From: Glaciecola sp049650345
GTDB lineage: Bacteria > Pseudomonadota > Gammaproteobacteria > Enterobacterales > Alteromonadaceae
NCBI GenBank assembly: GCA_049650345.1
Contig: JBARZY010000125.1
Location: forward strand, 1 to 64,000
Direction: 5' to 3'
DNA length: 64,000 nt
Shown: positions 6,814 to 16,904 of the stretch, piece by piece
Position numbering within the stretch: the first letter of the stretch is position 1
Layout: the number at the start of each line of letters is the position of its first letter
Notes under the pieces: generated by a model
Seen by the model: only the letters and a program-made list of their open reading frames with translations
Databases searched by the model: none
Told to the model about the DNA's origin: nothing
Translations under genes and position numbers: made by a program

Positions 6814-9800
6814 TTGATTACATACTATCACTCAATACATCGATGTTTGCTTAGATGCATGGCGTTCTTATGCATTTTTTTGATGTGTCCCACATATTTG
6901 ATGGCGTCCACTAGTAATGTGCGCCTAGAAGCCGTAGACAATATCGAACAAATTTCTCAGCAGTCAATTAAAGCTATTTATCAAGACAAAAAAGGTTTTA
7001 TGTGGTTTGGCACCCAAGAAGGCCTTAACCGCTACGACGGTACAAACTTTTATGCCTACACGTCGGTCTACAAAGATACCTCATCTATTTCAGGCAATTG
7101 GATAAACGCTATAACCGAGGACCAAGCCGGCAATTTGTGGGTAGCCACCTCAAATGGCGTGAGTCGGTTAAACCACCAAACAGACACCTTTACTCGCTTT
7201 ATGGCAGACGGTAGCAATACCTCCATTAATGATAAAGAAGCACGCCATATAATTGCTGACAGCCAAGGGACTATTTGGGTGGCGACCAAAAAAGGCTTGA
7301 ATAAATACTTAGCGAACGAGCAACACTTCAAGGTATTTAACTTTGTATCTAACACAGAAAATGTGGATATTTATGCAATGGTTGAGGACTTTGCAGGGAA
7401 TCTATGGCTCGGAACCGACAATCATGGTTTATTTTTGTTTGATCCTACCACTGAAAAGCTGACTAACATTGCCAAAGACTTCAGTTATGGAAATATTCCA
7501 TCAAGAGGCGGTATTAGGTCGTTATACATAGATTCAGAGCAAGTTTTATGGATTGGCAGTCTGCAAACCGGCTTGTTTACGCTAGATTTAAAAAAGCCAA
7601 TTGGTGACTCTGCACATAGTAATTTACAGCGGGTAACCGCTTGGGGCAAAGAGCGAGTCGTTGCAATAAATAGCGATGCGCTGGGAACGATGTGGATTGG
7701 AACATCTGAAGGCGTCTTTTATCAAGATACTGCCTCTAACTCATTTCACAAGTTAACTCAACCGGGTATTCAATTTGATAACTTACTCAGTACTCAAGTA
7801 TGGGGGTTATATAGCGATAGAAGCGGGCTATTTTGGCTTGGTGGGTTTTCAGGATTAAGCAAATGGAACACGCGCACTACTCAGTTTGAGCATTACCATG
7901 AAAACCTGTCATTGGGCTCGTCTTTGGTGGGGAATAGTGTCATGGCGGTTGCCAGTATCAATCCTGAGCAAATTTTAATCGGCTCTACAAAAGGGGCCGA
8001 CATACTCTACCCCAAAACCGGAAAGGTGACGCCAATACCGGTAAAGACAGAGTCATCTGATGGGATAAATGACGATAGGGTGATGTCTATAGTGGTTGTG
8101 AGCGAACAAGAAATATGGTTTGGGCATCGAAAATCCGGCGCTATAAAATATAACCCAGTAGCCAATACCTTCAAACATTATACACATGACCCAAACGATG
8201 ACAGTAGCTTGGGTTCATATGGTGTTGCTGCTATTATAAAAGCTAGAGACGGCACCGTGTGGTTTGGTTCATTTGGTGGAGGCTTAAATAAGTATGTGCC
8301 CGAAACTGACTCATTTGTGCGCTATCAACATGCTAGTGATGACATATCAACAATTAGTAGTGATAAAATAATTTCATTGTTAGAAGACAAGGCGGGGCGT
8401 ATTTGGGTGGGCACATGGGACGCTGGTGTGAACGTATTTGTGCCAGAGACTGAAACTGCTTTTCGTCTACAAAACGACAAAAGCAACCCTGCTAGCTTAT
8501 CTGACAATACTATCTTAGCCTTGTTCCAAGACAGGGACGAGAACATCTGGATAGGTACTGCTGGCGGAGGACTGAATTTACTCACGTCGCTGAATATCGA
8601 GCAAGGCCGCATTGAATTTGAAAACTATTCAACCCTGAATGCATTGCCCAGCAATGTTGTTTATGGCGTTTTGCAAGACCAAGAGGGGTTTTTGTGGATC
8701 AGTACAAATAAAGGCTTAACTAAGTTTAATATCAGAAGTCGCGTAGGGATTACTTACAATAAATCTGATGGTTTACAAGATAACGAGTTTAATTCAGGGT
8801 CTTTTTATCAAGACAGTAATGGCTACTTATACTTTGGCGGCATTAACGGCCTGACACGGTTTCATCCAAGCTCGGTAAAAGCTAATCCGATTACGCCTAA
8901 TATTGAGTTTACTGCTTTTCAACGTTTGAATGAGTTTGCTGCCATACCTACTGTGCAAAGTGACCAAGGCGCTATTGATGTTGCATACACTGATTATTTA
9001 ATTGGAATAGAGTTTGCGGCACTTGATTTTACGTCGCCGCGAGATAATCAATATAAGTATAAGTTGGAAGGATTTGACACCGATTGGGTAACTGTTCGAG
9101 ATGAGCGTCGTGCTATTTATACTAACTTACCCGCTGGAAGTTATGTATTCAAGGTCATTGCCTCAAATAGTGATGGTGCTTGGAACATGGAAGGCCAACA
9201 GCTTACAATTAATGTACAGCCGGCTCCTTGGTTTTCTTGGTGGGCTTATTGTTTATATGGGCTGACTATTTTGGCAATGTTGTATAGTATTTATTGGTTT
9301 TATCGTCGTAAAGAAGCCCTGCATTTGCGTTATCAGGTAGAGTTAGAGCAGCAAGTCCAGGCTCGAACGGGTGAACTTCGCAGTGTAAACGAAAAACTTA
9401 GATACATTAGTATTACCGATGAATTGACGGGTTTACATAACCGTCGATATTTGTCAGATGAAATTGGTGAAATGCTGAGTACAACCCTGTTTACTTTTGC
9501 CAACGGCATACTAGACGACGCCATTGACGCTCGTTCTGGAACAAGATTGATGGCCATGATGTTTGATTTAGACGGGTTCAAGCCGATCAATGATAACTAT
9601 GGACACGAGGCCGGTGATAAAGTCATTGTGCAAGTCGCAGATTTATTAAAAGAAGTATGCGGAGAAAATGGCATAGTGGTGCGTTGGGGGGGAGATGAAT
9701 ACATGATTGTCGCATATGTGGACAGTCTGTCACACGCAGAAGCAATTGCCGAAAACATTCGTGTAAAGGTGGCTAATCATGGTTTTGATGTGGGTTTATC

Positions 9801-10068
9801 GAACAAATCGTATTTGTCGACTTCTATAGGTTTCGCACTATATCCTTTCTGCCATTATGCTCCACATTCTGTTAGCTGGGACCAAGTGCACTCGTTGGCT
9901 GATCAGGCTTTGTATCTATCAAAGGCCGCTGGGCGTGATGCGTGGACAGGCATCGCTCAGTCAGACAAAGACCTACCTCTTACCACCCTAAATGCAATAG
10001 TGCCAAATTTAGAGCATGCGATTGAGAACAAAAATGTGGTGGTGGTAAGCAGTAAAAATCTTAACTAA
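6814..10068 (+). CDS. Two-component-type beta-propeller sensor diguanylate cyclase
   Basis: The 1084-residue protein is a one-piece sensor. After an N-terminal signal (about 10-32) there are many Reg_prop blades (about 45-720) with the repeated 'DxxGxxWIGTxxGL' pattern. A Y_Y_Y domain follows (about 740-815, YKYKLEGFDTDW), then one membrane helix (about 822-845), a short coiled coil and a GGDEF domain. The active-site signature is RWGGDEY at about 957-963, with Tyr instead of Phe at the last position, and the upstream DLDGFKPINDNYGHEAGD metal and nucleotide motif is intact. It should make c-di-GMP in response to a periplasmic ligand; such propellers often sense polysaccharide fragments. The start is uncertain: TTG 6814, TTG 6847 and ATG 6859 are all possible and none has a clear ribosome binding site. 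Its end overlaps the convergent regulator by eight bases. Confidence 0.85.
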   Translation: MITYYHSIHRCLLRCMAFLCIFLMCPTYLMASTSNVRLEAVDNIEQISQQSIKAIYQDKKGFMWFGTQEGLNRYDGTNFYAYTSVYKDTSSISGNWINAITEDQAGNLWVATSNGVSRLNHQTDTFTRFMADGSNTSINDKEARHIIADSQGTIWVATKKGLNKYLANEQHFKVFNFVSNTENVDIYAMVEDFAGNLWLGTDNHGLFLFDPTTEKLTNIAKDFSYGNIPSRGGIRSLYIDSEQVLWIGSLQTGLFTLDLKKPIGDSAHSNLQRVTAWGKERVVAINSDALGTMWIGTSEGVFYQDTASNSFHKLTQPGIQFDNLLSTQVWGLYSDRSGLFWLGGFSGLSKWNTRTTQFEHYHENLSLGSSLVGNSVMAVASINPEQILIGSTKGADILYPKTGKVTPIPVKTESSDGINDDRVMSIVVVSEQEIWFGHRKSGAIKYNPVANTFKHYTHDPNDDSSLGSYGVAAIIKARDGTVWFGSFGGGLNKYVPETDSFVRYQHASDDISTISSDKIISLLEDKAGRIWVGTWDAGVNVFVPETETAFRLQNDKSNPASLSDNTILALFQDRDENIWIGTAGGGLNLLTSLNIEQGRIEFENYSTLNALPSNVVYGVLQDQEGFLWISTNKGLTKFNIRSRVGITYNKSDGLQDNEFNSGSFYQDSNGYLYFGGINGLTRFHPSSVKANPITPNIEFTAFQRLNEFAAIPTVQSDQGAIDVAYTDYLIGIEFAALDFTSPRDNQYKYKLEGFDTDWVTVRDERRAIYTNLPAGSYVFKVIASNSDGAWNMEGQQLTINVQPAPWFSWWAYCLYGLTILAMLYSIYWFYRRKEALHLRYQVELEQQVQARTGELRSVNEKLRYISITDELTGLHNRRYLSDEIGEMLSTTLFTFANGILDDAIDARSGTRLMAMMFDLDGFKPINDNYGHEAGDKVIVQVADLLKEVCGENGIVVRWGGDEYMIVAYVDSLSHAEAIAENIRVKVANHGFDVGLSNKSYLSTSIGFALYPFCHYAPHSVSWDQVHSLADQALYLSKAAGRDAWTGIAQSDKDLPLTTLNAIVPNLEHAIENKNVVVVSSKNLN

Positions 10069-13030
10069 GGGTCTTTCTATATTTGTACATAGTGGGTTCA
10101 CTCACACCCATCATCTTCGCTGCCAAGGTCATGTTTGATTGATGTACTTGCAAAATACCTCTCGCTGTAGCATTTTTTACATATTGCATAGGCTTGTCTA
10201 ATGGCACATCTTGCGACACTATTTGTTGTAACAATGAAGATACCTGCAGCCAGTTTTCAGATGAAGAAAATTTGTGATCGTGGTCACCTAACTTCATCAA
10301 GCGACGTCTAGTGGTGCTTACCGGTAAGTGTAATCGTAAAGCTGTTTTGTTGTGCGTGGGGCATGCTAAGTATGTTTTATGCAGTAAATGTGCTTCAATC
10401 GCAATACCCAAGCTAAATTGACGTGTTGTCGATTGTCCAATTTCAAGTATTAGCTTATTTATTGAGTGATTAAATGCGGCTTGCCAATCTAGTATTGCGT
10501 CGGCCGAAGTCGATGGTGCAGTATCTTCATGTGGTGCACGTAAGTATGCATTACTTCTTTCTTGATTCCTGGTGATGTTATCAACTGCGGTGTGGCCTAC
10601 AGGCGCAGGCATGCTGGCGGTATTGATGGGGCGTATTGCATCATTATTATGTGGGTTAACACTATTGCCTAATTGCAGGTCGTCGTAGCTCAATTCGGTA
10701 TTTGCGCTAAGCAAACTTGCTTGCATTAGTTTATTTTCCAATTCGCGAATATTGCCTGGCCAATCGTAGGCTTGCATAAGTTCGATGGTGTGGGGGGGCA
10801 AATGTTTCTTATCAATATTAAACTGGTGTGCAAATTTACTTAAGAAATGTTGGCACAACAGCGGGATATCCTCGGGGCGGTCTCGCAGAGGGGGGCTGTG
10901 CAGTGACAGTACATTTAATCGATAATATAAATCTTGCCTAAATTTACCTTTTGAAACTTCATATGCTAAGTCTCGGTTGGTTACTGCAACTATTTTTACA
11001 TCAACTTGTATCGCACGATTTCCGCCAATAGGGGTGATATGTTTCTCTTGTACAAACCTCAAAAGTTTAGGTTGCATTGATATGGGTAATTCACCAATTT
11101 CATCAAGTACTAACAGTCCGCCATCAGCTGCTTGAATTTTACCTGTGCTATTAGTCTGCGCACCAGTAAATGCGCCTTTTACATGTCCAAATAATTCAGA
11201 CTCAATAAGGGTTTCAGGAATAGAGCCGCAATCTACTATAACCAACGGCTGTTTTGCACGCGGGCCAAGTGAATGCAAAGCATGGATGAGTTTTTCTTTA
11301 CCCGTACCGCTCTCGCCGGTAACTAGCACTGTAGCTTCTGACTGCGCAGCGCGCTGAGTGTGCTCCATAACGCGCTGCATCTTTTTCGAGCTAAACACGA
11401 GTGCACTGGATTGCATGCCTGCTTTTAATGTGGATAATTCTTCTGCCAATACCGCATTTTGGTGTTCTAACCTTTTGTTCAGTTGGTCTTCTAACTGACT
11501 GCGTTTAAGAGCTTTTCCCAATTGGCGTGCAAAACCAACAAACAACATTATCGATTCATGGGTAAGAGCCAGCAAATCCTTTTGACCAATAATAAATAAG
11601 CAGTCTTGATTATTTGTGCCCAGCGGTATAATAATGGTTTTATGCTTATCTTGTTCATACTCTACATGCCTTGATTGCTTTACGGCAGCTACTGCTGAGT
11701 CAGAAACAAACTGTTGATATTCACATTGCTCAAAGTCAGTTTCGCTAATGTCACCGTTTTGCGATAACGCATAGGTGTAGTTAGTATTGCCTGCTGTTGA
11801 TACTATGCCGGCGTGTTGAAATTCAAACGTATATGCTAGTCGTTCAACGACACTTTTAAGTAATTGGGCAAAATCAGTCTCGTCAGCAATAATAGATGAT
11901 ATATCCCATAGCAGCAGCATGTTACGATAGTTGGTGACATTATCGGGTGTGAAAATACCGCCAAAATAATTAAACTCTTGTTCATCAAGGGTAAATTTGT
12001 CGGCCTCCCATTGCACTATGCTGGGCGTGTTGGAGCCTTGTGCTGCTTTAAGTGCTTGTTCTGCACGATTAATCAGTAAATTAGACGCAGACACATTTTC
12101 TGTTGCCACATCTTGTTGATGAATAAACGCCACGCCCACACTAAAACTTAGCCGAATGGCATTGTGCAGGTAAGGCCTCTCGTGCATTGCGTTTTGTAAT
12201 TTAACCGCTAACTTATAGCCTTCACTGATACTTGATGCTGATATGGCAATACCAAATAAAGCACCACCAAATCGACAGGATATGTCTTCAGAACGAGTAT
12301 ATTTATTAATAATATCGGCAATTTCGCGCAGCACTTTGTCACCCTTGGCTTGCCCAAATTTGCGATTTACCTGTTGGAAGTCAATACAATGCACCATACA
12401 CAGGGCAATGTTGTTCGTACTTATTTGTTCATCTATCGCACGCTGCAGGGACGAACGGCTTTGTAGTTTTGTTAAACTGTCGCTAGTAATGGTTTGGTAA
12501 TCGTTGATTAACTGAATGCCCTCAATGCTTATAACGATAGTGTTTAGCAAAGTATCGAGTTGTTTTGACTCGTGCTGTAATGTTGCATCAAGAGATTTAT
12601 TAGCGTTAGATAAATCAGTAATCCACTCTGACTCATCAGCAAGTTCGCACAAAAATTCAGGCAACGATTGGTGATGAAATAACATCAGCTCAAAATGGTT
12701 TGAATCGAGCGTTGAACTTAGTTCAGAGCGGCGGCTACTATCAAGGTGTTCATGATGATTTTGTATATTGACGCGAGCATATTGATGATTAGTGACGGCA
12801 ATATCAATTTGATAACCATACTTATAATAAATCGACGCGTTTATAAAATCCTCAGAGATATTATTGTCTTTAGGATTGCTTTCATATGTTTTTATGTCGT
12901 TGTGATACTCACCGTACTCATACCGCACGGTGTTTTTATTCGCATAATGAATTAACCGTACATACGTACATTCGGCTGTGGCGCTCAATAACGATAGTAG
13001 CTTATTATCAGCATTACTCGATAGACGCAT
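10061..13030 (-). CDS. Sigma-54 activator with degenerate GGDEF and GAF domains
   Basis: This ~989-residue regulator has an unusual domain order. Residues 1-170 are unassigned. A GGDEF-like domain (about 180-340) follows, whose signature is degenerated to RFGGALFG, so it is unlikely to make c-di-GMP. Next come a GAF-like region (about 375-510), a short coiled coil and an AAA+ domain. The AAA+ domain has Walker A GESGTGKE (near 570), the sigma-54 contact loop GAFTGA (near 620) and Walker B GGLLVLDEIGEL. A Fis-type helix-turn-helix lies in the last 40 residues. It should drive sigma-54 promoters, possibly responding to c-di-GMP or a small ligand. The ATG at 13030 is preferred to the TTG just before it. 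It converges on the diguanylate cyclase with an 8-bp overlap. Confidence 0.85.
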   Translation of the reverse strand: MRLSSNADNKLLSLLSATAECTYVRLIHYANKNTVRYEYGEYHNDIKTYESNPKDNNISEDFINASIYYKYGYQIDIAVTNHQYARVNIQNHHEHLDSSRRSELSSTLDSNHFELMLFHHQSLPEFLCELADESEWITDLSNANKSLDATLQHESKQLDTLLNTIVISIEGIQLINDYQTITSDSLTKLQSRSSLQRAIDEQISTNNIALCMVHCIDFQQVNRKFGQAKGDKVLREIADIINKYTRSEDISCRFGGALFGIAISASSISEGYKLAVKLQNAMHERPYLHNAIRLSFSVGVAFIHQQDVATENVSASNLLINRAEQALKAAQGSNTPSIVQWEADKFTLDEQEFNYFGGIFTPDNVTNYRNMLLLWDISSIIADETDFAQLLKSVVERLAYTFEFQHAGIVSTAGNTNYTYALSQNGDISETDFEQCEYQQFVSDSAVAAVKQSRHVEYEQDKHKTIIIPLGTNNQDCLFIIGQKDLLALTHESIMLFVGFARQLGKALKRSQLEDQLNKRLEHQNAVLAEELSTLKAGMQSSALVFSSKKMQRVMEHTQRAAQSEATVLVTGESGTGKEKLIHALHSLGPRAKQPLVIVDCGSIPETLIESELFGHVKGAFTGAQTNSTGKIQAADGGLLVLDEIGELPISMQPKLLRFVQEKHITPIGGNRAIQVDVKIVAVTNRDLAYEVSKGKFRQDLYYRLNVLSLHSPPLRDRPEDIPLLCQHFLSKFAHQFNIDKKHLPPHTIELMQAYDWPGNIRELENKLMQASLLSANTELSYDDLQLGNSVNPHNNDAIRPINTASMPAPVGHTAVDNITRNQERSNAYLRAPHEDTAPSTSADAILDWQAAFNHSINKLILEIGQSTTRQFSLGIAIEAHLLHKTYLACPTHNKTALRLHLPVSTTRRRLMKLGDHDHKFSSSENWLQVSSLLQQIVSQDVPLDKPMQYVKNATARGILQVHQSNMTLAAKMMGVSEPTMYKYRKTLS

Positions 13031-13166
13031 CAATTAGAATCTGGATAGTATATGACATGGTATTGTTATCGGCTAAATCTGAATTGTTTTTAGTTCTGAC
13101 TAGAATAAAAGCGACATCCGATTTATAGTGTTCTGTATCGTTATTACGCTAATTTTTGGAAACCTT

Positions 13167-14135
13167 ATGTTAAGTGATGGTTTTGGCCGTCAATTCGAGT
13201 ATCTTCGCTTATCTATTACCGACGTATGTAATTTTTCATGCCAATATTGCTTGCCTGACGGCTACCAAAAAACACATAAAACCGGGTTTTTAACTAAACC
13301 TGAGATTTCTCGTTTGATTCAAGCTTTTGCCCATTTAGGAACAAAAAAAATAAGAATTACCGGTGGTGAACCCAGCTTAAGACGAGATTTAACAGATATT
13401 ATTGCCATCGCAAAGCAGCAGCCAGGCATTGAACAAGTGTCGTTAACCACTAACGCATATAAGTTAGGGAAATTTGCAAAAATATGGTACGAGCATGGAC
13501 TTGATTCAGTTAATGTGAGTGTTGACAGCTTTGACCCCCATCAGTTCGCCATAATTACTGGCTCTACTGATTTAGTCGAAATTTTAAAAGGCATTGATAA
13601 AGCGCTTGAAATAGGGCTTAGAGTAAAGCTTAATTTGGTGTTAATGCGTAAATTTAATGCCAAAGTATTGCAACAAGTGTTGCATTACATAAAAGATAAA
13701 TCAGTAACATTTCGTTTTATAGAGCTAATGGAAACGGGAGATAACGCTGATTTCTTTCAGCAACAGCACGTAAGCGGCAATGAGCTTCAAACGCAAATAC
13801 GCCATCTAGGCTTTAGTCCCGTTGCCCGCGATGCGTATGCGGGCCCTGCAAATATATTTTCTCATCCTGATTATGAAGGGAAATTGGGTTTAATTATGCC
13901 CTATGGTAAGGGGTTTTGTGATACCTGCAATCGCTTGCGAGTATCTGCTATTGGTAAATTACATTTGTGTTTATTTGCGGATGAAGGCTATGACCTAAGG
14001 CCTTTGCTAGAGAACGACGACCCTAGCGCATTAGCAGCGCATATCAGGCAGTTAATGCCACATAAAAAGCCCACTCACTATTTGTCTAATAACGACACTG
14101 GGGCGACAACGCACTTGGCCATGTTAGGTGGCTAA
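13167..14135 (+). CDS. moaA: GTP 3',8-cyclase (molybdenum cofactor biosynthesis)
   Basis: MoaA is a radical SAM enzyme that starts molybdopterin synthesis from GTP together with MoaC. The product from ATG 13167 is 322 residues. It has the N-terminal [4Fe-4S] motif Cys21-x3-Cys25-x2-Cys28 (VCNFSCQYCLPDGY), the SAM-binding GGEP (ITGGEPSLR), the C-terminal cluster Cys251, Cys254, Cys268, and the Gly-Gly C-terminus needed for activity. A longer reading from GTG 13128 is possible, but the family start (LSDGFGRQFEYLRLS) and a GGAAA seven bases upstream favour the ATG. No other moa gene is adjacent. Confidence 0.95.
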   Translation: MLSDGFGRQFEYLRLSITDVCNFSCQYCLPDGYQKTHKTGFLTKPEISRLIQAFAHLGTKKIRITGGEPSLRRDLTDIIAIAKQQPGIEQVSLTTNAYKLGKFAKIWYEHGLDSVNVSVDSFDPHQFAIITGSTDLVEILKGIDKALEIGLRVKLNLVLMRKFNAKVLQQVLHYIKDKSVTFRFIELMETGDNADFFQQQHVSGNELQTQIRHLGFSPVARDAYAGPANIFSHPDYEGKLGLIMPYGKGFCDTCNRLRVSAIGKLHLCLFADEGYDLRPLLENDDPSALAAHIRQLMPHKKPTHYLSNNDTGATTHLAMLGG

Positions 14136-14165
14136 TTTACACCAGCCGTGTGTAAGGAATAGCAA

Positions 14166-16868
14166 ATGAGCGATAGCGAAAATAACACAGTGTGGCAATC
14201 TGCTGATGGTATCGCAACATTGGTAAATGCTGCCGCCAGTGCATTGGTACTGGTAAATAGTAAAGGGAAAATTGAATTTGCCAGTCAAGCGGTAGAAAAT
14301 ATTTTTGGTGAAACGCCTGATAACTTATTGGGTAAACACATCAATTCTTTGTTGTTACCCACTATGCGACAGCATCATCAGCAATACATTGATGAGTTTT
14401 TTAAAAAACCGTTTTCAAGGGAAATGGGGGAAGGCGCATCTTTTCCGGCTCAGCATAAAAACGGCAGTACAGTACACGTAAGTATTGGGTTAAGCAGCGT
14501 AGAAAAAGATGGTGAGCAATTTGTACTGGCCACCATCACCTTAGCTGCAAAGCTAAATGAAGCGACAGCTTCATTGCGTCACTCACAAAGTAGCTTAATT
14601 AGAAATATCAATCAAAACAAACGCTTAACCCATATTGCCGAAGAGAGCACCGATGCCGTTATGTTACTTGATCAAGATAACAGTATAACATGGTTAAATC
14701 GCGCTGCACTCAACCTGATGGGCTGTCGACAGCATGAGATCATAGGGGAAAGTATCCTACATTACGTAGGTAAACAAACAACTTCGAGTCAGTTGTCTTT
14801 GCTACGCGATAGCTTAATTACTGGTGTGACCTTTAGTGGTGAGGTGGTAATTGCAAAAAACAACGATACCACGGTACAAGTTGATGCAAGCTTACAACCA
14901 GTATTTGACCACGATGTATTGCAGGGTTTCTATTTTACCGCGAAAGATGTCACAAGTCGCAGAAGACTAGAGGCGCAAATGCGCGAAAATAACGAATTGT
15001 TAGAAACGACCGCGCGGATAGCAAAACTCGGTTTTTATTCGTTAGATCTAGTGAGTAACCAACTCAACTGGTCGGAAGAAGTTTATAATATCCATGATTT
15101 ACCTAAAAGTCACAATATACAGGTTGACGAAGCTATAAATTATTACGCGCCTGAAGCACAACCTATTATTACAAAAGCAGTTGAAAACTGCATGGAAACG
15201 GGAGATTCATTCGATCTCGAATTACCATTTATTACTGCAAAAAATAGGAAAATTTGGGTACGTTCAGTGGGTTATGCAGAGTTTAATGGTGGCAAACCTA
15301 TTAAGCTCAAAGGGGCGTTTCAAGATATTACAAGTTTGCGTCAAACTGCTATTGACGCAGAACAGGCTGCTATGTCAAAAAGCCGCTTTTTGGCCAATAT
15401 GAGTCATGAATTACGTACGCCTATTACTGGTGTACTGGGGGTATCTGAATTACTGCGAGATACTTCCCTTGATGCAAAGCAAAAACATTATGTTGAGGTG
15501 ATTAATCACAGTGCCGATAGTTTATTGTTTTTGGTTAATCAGGTACTCGATTACGCGAAGCTAGATTCTGGGTATCAAAAAGTCAATGAAATACGGTTCA
15601 AGCTTAAGCAATTTGTGCGTGATAAAGTGTACATTCATCAAGTTGCAGCGGGAGAAAAAGGCTGTAAGTTTGTCATTCAGTTTGATAGCCATGTACCTGA
15701 GCAAGTTGTAGGAGATGCCAACATAATTCTGCAAGTTCTAAACAACTTGTGTGCAAATGCGGTCAAGTTTACCCAGTATGGTGAGATATCCGTCGTTGTA
15801 TCAGTCACTGAATTTGGCTATTTAAAATTTACCGTCACCGATACCGGTGTGGGAATTGATGCGCATAATATTGATACTTTGTTTGATGAGTTTCAGCAGG
15901 TAGACAATTCTTTCAGCCGCGTTCACCAAGGTACAGGCTTAGGCCTTACCATCAGTAAACAGCTTGTTGACTTGATGCATGGTCAAATAGGAGTAACGAG
16001 TGAACTTGGGGTCGGCTCGACGTTTTGGTTTACGGCACCCTTAACTATGGGTGAAGCAACTAATCATGACTCAGCGGATAGATCTTTACCAAGTACCCTA
16101 TTGTTAGTGAAAGATGAAATCTGTGCCTCTGTATGGCATGAATTGGCGCATAATCGCCGCCTCAAAATTAAACCATGCTTTGATGTATCAACGCTACTTT
16201 CAAGCCTAAAAGCTGATGCAATTTGGGATCTTGTTGTATTGGTTGACTATTCGTCAGACATTCCCCTGCAAACTTGTATTGCATCTGTGAAACGGATACT
16301 AAATTCCCAGCAACAATTTCTTATTAGTACTGATTTAGCGCCGCAATTGCCTATTGATGCACAAGATACTAGCATAACAATTGACTTACATAACCTAGCG
16401 TACGACAACGACATACACGCGCTTGCTGATTGGCAGTTTGAAGCCCTGTCATTACGATTTAAAGAGGGGCAATGCACTAGTCCTATCGCTTTGGCTGAAA
16501 AGCACTTGTTGATTGTTGAAGATAACAATGTAAATCAGTTGCTGTTTAAGGAAATGCTGTTAGATACGAAAGCTATAATCACATTTGCTAGCAATGGCGA
16601 AGAGGCCTTAGCAGTAATTGAAGGCGCCAGTAAGCCCTTCGATTTGGTTATAATGGATTGCCAAATGCCGGTAATGGATGGGTTCCAAGCCACCGAAAAA
16701 ATTCGCGCTCATGCCAAGCCAGAAGTGGCTAGTTTGAAAATAACGGCAGCCACTGCGCACGGTTTCGATAGTGACATTCAAAAGTGTTATGAAGTAGGCA
16801 TGGATGACGTGTTGATAAAGCCTTTCTCAAAGCAACAATTGCTTGAAACAATTAAACGGAATGTATAG
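14166..16868 (+). CDS. Hybrid sensor histidine kinase with PAS domains and receiver
   Basis: The 900-residue protein lacks membrane segments, so it is probably cytoplasmic. It carries three PAS-type domains (about 12-130, 155-275, 285-395). The HisKA domain has the phospho-acceptor His414 in MSHELRTPITG. The HATPase has N (NNLCANAVKFT), G1 (DTGVGI) and G2 (GTGLGLTISKQLVDLM) boxes. A degenerate receiver-like segment follows (about 640-765), then a true C-terminal receiver with phospho-acceptor Asp831 in VIMDCQMPVMDGF and the conserved Lys in LIKPFS. No Hpt domain is present, so the phosphate must pass to a separate protein. AAGGA precedes the ATG, 30 bases after moaA, so co-transcription is likely. 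The signal is unknown. Confidence 0.9.
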   Translation: MSDSENNTVWQSADGIATLVNAAASALVLVNSKGKIEFASQAVENIFGETPDNLLGKHINSLLLPTMRQHHQQYIDEFFKKPFSREMGEGASFPAQHKNGSTVHVSIGLSSVEKDGEQFVLATITLAAKLNEATASLRHSQSSLIRNINQNKRLTHIAEESTDAVMLLDQDNSITWLNRAALNLMGCRQHEIIGESILHYVGKQTTSSQLSLLRDSLITGVTFSGEVVIAKNNDTTVQVDASLQPVFDHDVLQGFYFTAKDVTSRRRLEAQMRENNELLETTARIAKLGFYSLDLVSNQLNWSEEVYNIHDLPKSHNIQVDEAINYYAPEAQPIITKAVENCMETGDSFDLELPFITAKNRKIWVRSVGYAEFNGGKPIKLKGAFQDITSLRQTAIDAEQAAMSKSRFLANMSHELRTPITGVLGVSELLRDTSLDAKQKHYVEVINHSADSLLFLVNQVLDYAKLDSGYQKVNEIRFKLKQFVRDKVYIHQVAAGEKGCKFVIQFDSHVPEQVVGDANIILQVLNNLCANAVKFTQYGEISVVVSVTEFGYLKFTVTDTGVGIDAHNIDTLFDEFQQVDNSFSRVHQGTGLGLTISKQLVDLMHGQIGVTSELGVGSTFWFTAPLTMGEATNHDSADRSLPSTLLLVKDEICASVWHELAHNRRLKIKPCFDVSTLLSSLKADAIWDLVVLVDYSSDIPLQTCIASVKRILNSQQQFLISTDLAPQLPIDAQDTSITIDLHNLAYDNDIHALADWQFEALSLRFKEGQCTSPIALAEKHLLIVEDNNVNQLLFKEMLLDTKAIITFASNGEEALAVIEGASKPFDLVIMDCQMPVMDGFQATEKIRAHAKPEVASLKITAATAHGFDSDIQKCYEVGMDDVLIKPFSKQQLLETIKRNV

Positions 16869-16904
16869 CATGCGCGCCTTCTGTATTTTTGCGTCGATAA
16901 TTTC

